Assembly: GCA_930367215.1 (NCBI GenBank)
Contig: OV884059.1
Location: 100,222,718-100,286,717, forward strand
Length of the DNA stretch: 64,000 nt
Direction of reading: 5' to 3'
DNA from: Pollenia angustigena
Lineage: Eukaryota; Arthropoda; Insecta; Diptera; Polleniidae
Position 1 is the stretch's first letter, and every line of letters begins with the position of its first letter. Shown here piece by piece: positions 52,130-61,792 of the stretch. Below the pieces are notes generated by a model, which saw nothing but the letters and a program-made list of their open reading frames with translations, was not told the origin of the DNA and made no database searches. The position numbers and the translations under genes were made by a program.

Positions 52130-54410
52130 GATTTTTCTTTAAAAGTTGATTTTGGAATATTGCGAATTCAAGTATCAGAAGTTTTCATTAAATTTTTTGT
52201 TTCTAAAATTTGATTGTTTTTTTTTTACTCTCTCTTTGCATTGAAAATAAGCCATAATTGTCTGTAAATGAACACACCTATTATTGTTTTTATTTTTATT
52301 ATATGTATGTATGTTTAAATGAAATTCTTATATGTAAAAATCCTATACTGTAATTATGAGATTATAAATGTTGTTGTATTGGAAAACAATTAAATAAATA
52401 AAATAATAATTTAAACAATTGTTCTTAAAGCACTTATCCCGTGGTCTGTAAATACAATATTATGATATCAAGGAAGTAATTGTGCAATGTAGGTGAAAAC
52501 ATGACATGTGACTTACCTGGTGATTATGTGCTTGTACGTATTGTTACTCCAGAGGAAAGATAATTAACGTAAAACTGATTCTAATAAAATAGCCAACAGT
52601 CAAAACGGTCTGCGGGTATTGGCTGCTTTTATCTGGCTCTTTTAATATATACGAAGGGGATCTTTCATATTAAAATGGTTAACTCCGGACAATGTCTGCT
52701 ACAGGGATTGGTTAAACCGATATTGTCAAAAAGGTACCAACTAACCCCCTCCTATGAGAGCGCCATGTTAAAGTAACAAATTCACTTCACCAATTTCAGA
52801 TTATGACCAGTCTCGCATTAAAAGTCCTCTTACTACGATATGAATTTTTTTTAGTTTATAAACATAAATAAAATTTATGCCCGCCTTCTTAGTGAGACTT
52901 GGTTAATGAAAACAATTTAGAGTGCTATATTCGTTTGTGCCGAATCTTTGATACCCTCCACCGATAGTTATATGGGAAATATGAAAAATTTAGACTGATA
53001 TTCACTAAATTTGGCAGTTAAAAATTAGTCATATTAAGCATTCCAAAATTTCTATATTTTATTTAAGCGTTGTTTAGTGTTTTTCGAGAGTAGGTTTTAT
53101 GGTTATCTCCACGAAGGCTCTAAAGGAACCCTTTGTGCAAAATCTTATATCAATATGTCCATTCCGCCACCATATATGCCAGTGTTTGTAATAAAATTAT
53201 TATTAGTTTTTGGGTGGTTGTTCCACATTTTGATTTATAACTCTTTTCCTACTGAATGGATTTCAATCCAAAGCTGCTTAGGAAAGCTAGAAACAATTTG
53301 AGACCAGTATTGTTCTTATTTGAAAATCGCTCGAAATTAAAAAGTTCCTTAAGGAATAACAAACTAAGTATACCCTTTTTACAACAAGTTGTGGAGGATA
53401 TAAAATGTTTATTATACAAAACAACTTTTACTGTTACAGATATGACTGATAATAAGGAAAAATATTACACAAGAGTTATTACCACATAAGAACACGAAAC
53501 TAATTGAGCACATAGGGAATAAGGTTACAACTGGAAATGAATTCTTACATTTATATTCATGTTATTTCCCTGGTGGTTTAAACGTTAACTCAAACAGTAA
53601 ACAATTACAATTTTAAGCAGCAAGTATATTTAAAGAGGTGATTTTTATTGATGATTTGCTGCCACAAAAATAATTGGTGTGGAAATATTCTTTGTAAAAA
53701 AATGTAACCAAATCACCTTGAAATCGTCGTTCCCTATTAAAGTACGTTTATACAAGCTGACGCAAGAAGGTGCCTGTCAACAGTATTTTTATTTAAAATA
53801 AATAACCTACAAATAATATTTTCTTTAAAACCGATAAATATACATAACTTTAATAAAGCAAATTGGACTAAATGCTCTTGATACATGAATCAAAACTTCT
53901 TGTTCAACCAAACTTTACGGAAGTATTAATTAAGTACACCCAAAATTTATGAATACAATCACTGCAGAAATAGAATCAAGTATACCAAAAAAAGAATTAA
54001 ATTTTATCTGTGGGGAAATTGCCAAATAACATTCAAAACGTGACCCAAGGGCAACAAGGTTCTATTTGCACCTAAACTAGATTTGAGATAGAACCTTGTT
54101 GTCATAAGCTCGCGAAGCTTTAATTTAATTAAGGAACATATATAGAAGAAATGATCACCACCAATGATCACAACTGAGATGTTTAAATATAAACATTAAT
54201 TGTGACATGCTATTTTTATAAGAAAAATATTATTCTCCGTTTTGGAACTTATTAAAAATATTAAAAAGAAAACACAAAACACACCTCTTCTTAAAGATAA
54301 TTTTAATTAGTACGGTACACTAGAAGGAATATGCAATATTTTAGCAGATACTTTTTATTTTTACAACAATTTTTGAAACATCATAAGGAAAAACGAAAGT
54401 ATATTTTATG
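52130..54410 (-). repeat. R3 dispersed repeat, copy 2 (inverted)
   Basis: Inverted partner of 4730-8030. It lacks the MITE and piggyBac 'a' of copy 1: at about 52437 the sequence has a single TTAA between flanks matching those of the piggyBac. It contains an extra segment of about 0.6 kb with the hairpin terminus AGAGTGCTATATTCG (52918) absent from copy 1. Confidence 0.75.
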
Positions 54411-55224
54411 CCCATCATTTTTTGTGATGATAGTCTGTAGCCTAAAGTAAAGCTTGTCACCTACTGGATTAAAGATAAGTTCAAAACAATTTCAGACGTA
54501 TTTTTTACAGTCCTAGAGACTTCATGGATATAAAATTGATTCTAAAGCGTGTCTAATGCAGTTTTTTGTGTTTTGTACACTGATAAAGCTGATGTATTTT
54601 AACATCAGAACTATGAAATTGATTTTATTTTTTGACCCCGTGGCACTTTTGCCCATTGTGATGTCAGCCTTACTTCACTTGGTAAAATTGTATCAACAAT
54701 GGGATGACAAATCTTCATCATAGAATTTAATGAATCGGAGTCAGTTTAATAAAAAATGTCATCAGTGCTATGACTCAGTAACATCAGAGAAATGACTCAT
54801 TGGGATTGACGTAGGTCAAAGTAAGAGAATATTATTATTTACTTCCGCCCTTTGTTTACAGAAGAACGTTATCATTTTACTTTAGAAATTTTATGTATTT
54901 AACTAAATAATTTATACAAATAGAATAAGGGAATTTTTGTTTCTTAGTTCTCTTTTTTAACATGAAAATAATGTTAATAATACACAAAATGTGTCAGAGA
55001 ATTTATGCAACTGTAGTCATAGCATAGATTACGCAGAAATTATGTCAAAATTTTATGATGACGTGCGTCAATGAATTAATATGACTTTATGCCTTGTTAA
55101 TGCTATCTGGGATAACATTAATGTCACAATTCCGATGTTAGGGCATCTTTAATTGGAAGCTGCTTTTTGCTTTGAGTGTATGTTGATCGAAAGATGACGC
55201 TCAGTTTTAGAATGGTAAATATGC
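54411..55224. other. Repeat-like stretch rich in ATGAC/TGACTCA words
   Basis: Contains scattered ATGTCAT, TGACTCA and TATGACTT words and ends near GCTATCTGGG (55107), the complement of phrases at 24058 and 45940. No structure firm enough to delimit an element. Confidence 0.35.
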
Positions 55225-56215
55225 AATGGTAAGTTTTACCTGGTGCGACCAATAGATGTAAAAGCAAAATATTTATCCGTTTAAAGCTTTTTCTAAATTT
55301 TGGCATGTATTTATACGCACATATTTTTGCAAACTAAACCCTTTGCAGACATTTTTTGGATATTTTATTCAAAAGACCATATTGTTAAAGCATATTTTCA
55401 TAAAATTAATTTAAATTTTAGTTAATTGATTTTGCTATTACCCACACAATCATCGGTTGGGAGGGCATCATAATCACTTTCTGACTCGACCCTACTATTT
55501 CTGCCTGACTGCTTGTCTGTTAGTGTAACCGTATGCGCAAATCACAGGTCGAAATTTTAGAGATAATTTCATGAAATTCGCTACATACCTCTAAATTGCC
55601 CTAAGGAAGCCTAAGAGTCAAATGAAAATGTTGAAAATCTGTTAACACTTCAGATGGCTGCATACAAGTTTTTTTCCTGAAGAATAGGAACATAGGCAAT
55701 TAGCCATCTACAAATGTTGATATTTTAAATAAATTCGGTGTAGAAATATAATATTTCCACCTAAATAACCTCGCCAAATTTTAGAAAATCGATCTTTGTA
55801 TATAGAATTATGAAATGCAAAATTTCAAAATGTTAGGTCCACACTTCCCTTTTAGACGAAACAATCTCTTATAGGTGAATACATCGGTAGATAATCATCC
55901 TGATCGTAGTTGGAATACGTATATTGAGATGAAAACTTTTTCAAATACGCTGTCTTTATTAAAAAAACTTAACGACAGATTTGCAATAGATTTGTAAACA
56001 GTGTCGTAATTGTGGTCATTTTTTCTAACCAAGATACCATTTTTTAAAAACAATTAACCTTCGCCACAAAAACGCACACCACGATATGGGTGAATATTTA
56101 GCACAAACAACTCTTATATAAAATTTAAACTGATAACTTAATATAGTTCTGGTGGGTCCACTACTGCCCATGAGTCCCAAATAGGGAACACGCAAAAATA
56201 TCTCTGTAAAAACTG
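55225..56215 (+). repeat. R4 dispersed repeat, copy 1
   Basis: Same-orientation relative of 60480-61500. Shared blocks include GGTGCGACCAATAGATG, ATCACTTTCTGACTCGA, CTGCTTGTCTGTTAGTGTAA, GGCAATTAGCCATCT and AACTCTTATAT. Diverged and non-coding. Confidence 0.7.
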
Positions 56216-56229
56216 TGGGTAGCCATTAA

Positions 56230-56604
56230 GGCCCTGCGTTGCGTTTTCGCAACGTTCACTTAAACCTTCCCTCAGGCATTTTGTTGTTACGTGATATTGT
56301 TATAAAGCACAGTAAAATAAAACTAAACTAAATATCTAATCGACCTGTTTTTGGATTTGTATCATACATAAGTTTTTTTTATAAACATTTTTAATTTAAA
56401 TTTTGAATTTTTCCTGTTTTTGGGTACTTTTGAAAAAAGTTAAAAAAATAAAGTAATATATAATATACCTATCTGAAACTTCTGAAGGAGGTAGCTAACA
56501 TGCGAACATTATTATTTCAACTGAAAAAAAATCCAATCATCGTAGACATTTGAGACTTTTTTATGATTGGATATATCCGTGATGCGAAAACGCAACACTG
56601 GGCC
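56230..56604. mobile_element. 375 bp MITE with GGCCC ends
   Basis: Ends GGCCCTGCGTTGCGTTTTCG and, reverse-complemented right, GGCCCAGTGTTGCGTTTTCG. Flanks TAA (left) and TAT (right) suggest a TA or TWA target. The same terminus recurs alone at 60287. Confidence 0.7.
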
Positions 56605-57114
56605 TATACCATATACAAATTACACAAAATTAACAAATAAAATATAATTATACAATCACTTGCTATTTAAAACAACAATATAAAAACTTGTATATATGTT
56701 GTTATTTATGTGGTTATTTAGTATGTGTTTTGAAATTTTCGATAATTTTTTCACCTTTTTCAAACTAATGGCCAATTCTCTATGACAATTTCTTTTTTTT
56801 TTCTTATGCCCAAAGTGTGTTATTTTCCTAGAGGGAAGCGAACTTACACCAAAGTAGTCCCGTGATAGGTCTTTAGTGATAGAGATTGACTCCAGTTCTA
56901 ATACTGTATATGAATGAGACCTATCACTTTAACATCGGGTTGTCATATTTCAATAAAACAAGTCCCCAGAACTAAATTTAAGAACCAAATTTTAGAAAGT
57001 CCCAAATAAGTGTCACACCATCGGTAAAGACTGTACTGTAATTCATTACATTTTGAAACTTTTTGTTCTTAATATACCAGTTAAATGATAAGTTCTCCTT
57101 TCACTGGTCATGAA

Positions 57115-58888
57115 TTTATTTATTTATTTATTTATTTATTCACAAGTAATATAATAAGCCTCATAGGCCAAAAACAATTTTATATTACAAAGTATATATA
57201 CACCTGATAAGATATTCCATTAAATTCCAAAAAAAAAAAATAAATATCTGTTTACAAAATACAAATACCATATAATCCACTTTTGGCTCCCCAGCCAGTA
57301 AATGACAAGTCCAACACAACAATAAAAAATGTCCCAAAGTAGTAGGCCAAACAAACTAAGCCAACACTGGCAATAAAATCATCCCTTATCACATTCAACA
57401 TATGAGTGTAAAGTAAGCATATTCATTAGCTTATGAATTCATGAGCTTAAACAAATGTTAGTAGCGCAATCCCAAAAGACGCTAAGCAAGATGCAAAATA
57501 AGCATATAAAAAAAAATAAATAAAAATAAATAAGTATTGATTTACTGAGCAGAAAAGTGAAGCGAAAGTTTCAAACGAAATGAATTATTAGAGTGAGAAA
57601 AAGTACGGAGAACAAGAGGCAAATAATTCCAGTTCCTTGCCACCCTCACAACGAAAGACCTCTCAAATAAACCATATCTTATTCTAGGGATAAAGATCTG
57701 AGGATTCCTACTAGAAGACGAAAATTTAAATTCAGAACAAAGAAGACAAGGAACACCACTTTTAATAACCCTATAAAAAAGTAATAAACAACGAATCCTG
57801 ACAAAATTACCAAAATTACATCCCAGAAAAGTTCTCACATAATCAGAAACATGAACCCTCCTAGAAATATTATAAACATAACGCGTTATAATATTAACCA
57901 CACGCTTCAATTTATTCAAAATGCAAGCAAAAGTACCAGACACAACCTCTAGTCCGTAAAAAACATGTGGCATCAAGAGTGAATACGCCAATTTATATCT
58001 TATTCGGAAAGGCAAAAAAATGTTGTTAGAGTAAACTCTTCGCAATGTACCTAACACATTGGAATAAATACGATCAACCTGACCCCGAAAGGTAAGGCCA
58101 GCATCCAGAAATACTCCTAAGCACTTGAGACTATCAACAAAAGCAATTCTCTGACCATCAATATAGACATGCAAATCATTCTGTGTTTGCCCAAAAATAA
58201 TAGCCTTAGTCTTACTGTGGTTAACAATCAAAGAGTTAAGAGATGCCCATAACGAAAAGCGTCCTAAACTATGATTCATATTGGATTCAAGAACATCAAC
58301 ATTATCCCTATGACTACTATGCAATAAAAAAACATCATCAGCAAATAGAAAAGGTCTACAAAAACTCATCTCCATCTGCATCGGTAGGTCATTAACGTAC
58401 ATTATGAAAAGAAGAGGCCCTAACACAGATCCCTGGGGTACACCAGAAACTAAAGGAAGAGTTTCAGAAAAAATCCCACCAGTATCAACAAATTGATATC
58501 TTCCAGATAAATAAGAATAAATTAGCATACATGCCGTTTTAGAGAAATTAAATAACTCACTCAATTTTCTAATCAATGTGCGAAAGCAAACCGAATTGAA
58601 AGCTTTCGTAAGGTCAAGCGAAATTAATGACACTATATAGTCCCTATTGACATTCTCACGTATGGCATCAGTTAAATTCAATAACAAAGAAGTAGTATTG
58701 TGTCCACAACGAAAAGCAAATTGCGAAGAAGACAGGCTACTATGAACATGAGACAAAACCTGATGTTTAATAATATGTTCAACAACTTTAGATATAGCAG
58801 GTAAAATAGAAATGGGCCTTAAGTCATCCAAACTCCTAATTGATCCAGATTTGGGTATAGGTACAACTCGAGCTATCTTTTTGAACTT
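57115..58888 (-). mobile_element. LINE E, 5' truncated, young-looking
   Basis: Minus-strand insertion into R2. The 3' tail on the plus strand is a TTTA repeat (57115-57139), that is an (AAAT)n-type tail rather than plain poly(A). The 5' end is truncated inside the reverse transcriptase gene at about 58888. The R2 copy at 17.3 kb gives the uninterrupted site and shows that about 20 target bases were lost on insertion. Confidence 0.85.
57542..58888 (-). pseudogene. LINE E reverse transcriptase, uninterrupted but lacking its N-terminal half
   Basis: About 448 codons open without a stop from the truncation point ([19 protein letters not shown]) through [18 protein letters not shown], the [17 protein letters not shown] block, the first catalytic Asp in [35 protein letters not shown] and [12 protein letters not shown], where the usual YADD is FADD. 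A C-terminal region follows ([19 protein letters not shown] and [19 protein letters not shown]). The first ATG is at 58831, but the natural ORF started far upstream and included an endonuclease. Absence of any stop points to a recent insertion. Confidence 0.85.
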
Positions 58889-58955
58889 GTTCTATTTTCA
58901 CAAATCCCAGGACGAGTCTGTTGGAACAATTGACACAAATTTCCCCCAGGGTTAC

Positions 58956-59149
58956 TTCAATAGGTACATATGTCCAAGATTTACATGCATATCTGCACTA
59001 TGACTTAATTGCATGGTGGGTTTTAGCGACTCAGTTTTTTTACATTTTTCTCTAAATGTCGATGTACAAAGCTTGACAAATTCGCGCATATCTTGCAATA
59101 TGTTAACAGTCGGCTGAACTGAAAACATTCAAACTCCTTGCTAGGAAGT
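58956..59149. other. Spacer
   Basis: Nothing recognised. Confidence 0.4.
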
Positions 59150-59830
59150 TCGAGCTATCTAATCTCTTGCTGCGTGTTTTCTGTCAACAGCTCCTGTTAA
59201 ATAGTAACAGGACACAGATGTCTCCTCCTCGCAACCGAACCACTCCACTAGTTCCAATTGCAATTTGGAAAACATCTACCCGCGTTAGTTTGGGTAACAC
59301 CATCAGCCACCTCGTACACTGCACCTCTTCCAACACTTCTTGTTATCACTCCTTCTCATCCTTCTCACATACCTCCATCACATACCTACTCACATACCAC
59401 GTGTCTACAACGCTACAACGCAAACGTCCTTTTCCTCCACAAAAAGTGTTACTTCACAAAAATTTTGGCTTTCTAATCCAAATCCCTTGACTTACAAGAG
59501 CCACCACTGCAAGTGGTAAGGTAAACCGATACCTCAACCAATGATCAGACAGGTGGTAAGGGACACCTGCGGGCACTGATCCCCGAGGATGCCATAAACC
59601 GTAAGTACTATGGTTAATACTTCACGCCATTGGATAAATTCGAGGACGCTAGACTTTTGGAATTCGCTCCGCCATTTCCTAGCCAGCCTCGGCTAGAGCC
59701 TTGTATTTCAGCCATCTCAAAGAGATGTTGACAGGAACCACCACGAGGAGGTAATACATAGGCTTTTGTTGCATGTTGAAGGTATACCACTAAGGCCGTC
59801 CTTCTGAACATGCAACTTTAGTCCCTACTT
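59150..59830. other. GC-richer segment of unknown origin
   Basis: Composition changes to nearly balanced bases over about 0.7 kb, with CAC/TCC-rich plus-strand text (59200-59420) and blocks such as GACACCTGCGGGCACTGATC and GAACCACCACGAGGAGG. It resembles a coding or 5' UTR part of another retroelement, but no frame yields a recognised motif. Confidence 0.35.
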
Positions 59831-59907
59831 CAATAGGTACAGTAAGAGAAAATCGAACAAGTAATGTGAAATTATCCTCTCCCAGGATATTAAAGAAAAA
59901 CCAGTAA

Positions 59908-59955
59908 GACTGCTATATTCGGCTATGCCAAATATTTGATACCATCCACTGACAG
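59908..59955. other. Decayed hairpin terminus (as at 30470 and 52918)
   Basis: AGACTGCTATATTCGGCTAT leading into GCCAAATATTTGATACCATC, a mutated form of the recurrent terminus. Confidence 0.5.
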
Positions 59956-59959
59956 CTAG

Positions 59960-60285
59960 GATATTTCAAGAGTGAGCATTATATTGCACCTGTGGTATAT
60001 TATGAACCGATCTTTACGAAAGTTGACAGTGTGATTTCTAGTCATATATATACAAAATTTATTACAATAGAATTATTTGTTATGGTTTTAGGCGTACATA
60101 CGTGTTACTTATGGACCGATCAATTACAAATATGAGAAATGTGACGTAGCAGTGCACCCAAAGCGCTTTGGTGCATATCATAATTGAATTAAAAATGAAT
60201 TGTATATGAATATCTTTTTCCTAAAGACGTGAATAAAAAATAATAATTAAAAATGTTTGCAAATGCGCTTAATTTTTATATCGTT
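59960..60285. other. Decayed repeat debris
   Basis: Contains phrases like TGGTATATTATGAACCGATC reminiscent of the 155 bp units. Nothing definable. Confidence 0.35.
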
Positions 60286-60286
60286 A

Positions 60287-60450
60287 AGGCCCAACGTTGC
60301 GTTTTCGCAACGGGGGTTATCTGGGCTCCCACGTATCCGATTTGCCCAAAATTTGTTTTCTTTCATATTTAGGTATAAACAATAACATTTTAAAAGTTTC
60401 ATCATTATAGCTCAATGGGATCATGGCTCGAGCCTTAATGGGTTAATAAC
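60287..60450. mobile_element. MITE half with GGCCC terminus
   Basis: GGCCCAACGTTGCGTTTTCG matches the ends of the element at 56230-56604. A matching right end was not found. Confidence 0.45.
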
Positions 60451-60479
60451 GAGATAAAATATATTTTGATCAGGGAAAC

Positions 60480-61500
60480 CGTAAATATGCAGTTGAAAGG
60501 GTTTCCTGGTACGACCAAAGGATGCAAAAGCAAAATATGTATTCGTTTCAGAGCTTTTTATTGTTATAAATTTTGGTTAATAGAGTTTTATGTTACACCT
60601 TTTAGTAAGTCGATATTCTTATAATCACTTTCTGAATCGATCTACCGATTTCCGTCAGGCTGCTTATCTGTTGATGTAACCTTATGCACAAGGCACAGGT
60701 CAAAGTTTAAGATAATTTCACAAAATTGGCTACAAACCTTTAATTTGTCATTAGGACGAAGCCAAACTAAAATGGTGTAAATCTGTTTCCATAAAAATCT
60801 ATATCCGAAAGAATAGGCACATAGACAATTAACCATCTTAAAATGGTTATATTATAAAAATTGATCTATGTTGAACTATGGCATGCAAAATTTTAAAATG
60901 GCTGGTCGAGGGGCCTGATTCTGGCATTCGTGATAGAGGACTTTCTCGATTCGAAAGCAATTTAATATCTGAACGAATCAGAATTATTTTTTCATTGTTG
61001 CAAGGCATAAATTTGAGTTTCACAATACTGAAAAAATAATTTCGATTCGCTCAGTATCGAGAAAGTACTCGATCACGACTGCCAGAACTAGGCCCCAGAG
61101 TTGACCAATGAAAACCAAGTCAATAAATTGCTTTTAGACGAAAAAACCTTTTACAGGCTAAGATATCTTTAGATCGTGGTTAGCATAGGCATATTTAAGA
61201 GAAATTTTTTACAAATACGCTGTCGTGATTAAAAAACTTAACGACAGTTTTTGCAAGAAAATCTTTTTTGTAATAGATTTGTAAAAAGTGTAGCATTTGT
61301 TGTTGTTTTTGCTAACCACGATTCTATGATAAGGGTGAATATTTAGCACAAATAACTCTTATATCAATTTTAACCTCATAAGATAACAAATTTCTGGTTG
61401 GTCCATTACTGCACATGAGTCCAAAATGTGGAAAACGCAAAAATGTGTATGCTAAAACCATGGTCTAGGGTATCATATACTCAGGCTTGACCGACAATAC
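60480..61500 (+). repeat. R4 dispersed repeat, copy 2
   Basis: Same-orientation partner of 55225-56215. Its right end carries CAGGCTTGACCGACAATACT, the complement of the GTCGGTCAAGCC motif at 2778, and marks a terminus of this repeat family. Confidence 0.7.
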
Positions 61501-61792
61501 TTTTTGCTTGCTTAAGCCTAACCGTACTGACAGCATTTACATACGTTGGCTCCTGACAAAGGTACCCGGGTACCCGTTTGTGTTTATTTGTTCGTTATTA
61601 TTTATGCTATGTATTTTAAAACGGGGAATCCCCTGTTTGTATTTATATGTTATACACAATTATACTGTGGGTATGCATCGTTTCGATTATATTTTGCATT
61701 CTCGGTTTTGGTGTTGATGCGTACGGTTGCGTGTCCTTGCTTTTTTTGTTTTATACATTTTTTCGATATCGCGTAAACGTAATGCACTTGTT

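Larger units (their letters stand above)
56830..58955 (+). repeat. R2 dispersed repeat, copy interrupted by LINE E
   Basis: Inverted partner of 17305-19550. It keeps the intact target of the hAT (CTGTATATGAATGAGACC near 56907) and is itself split by LINE E at 57115-58888. Confidence 0.75.
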
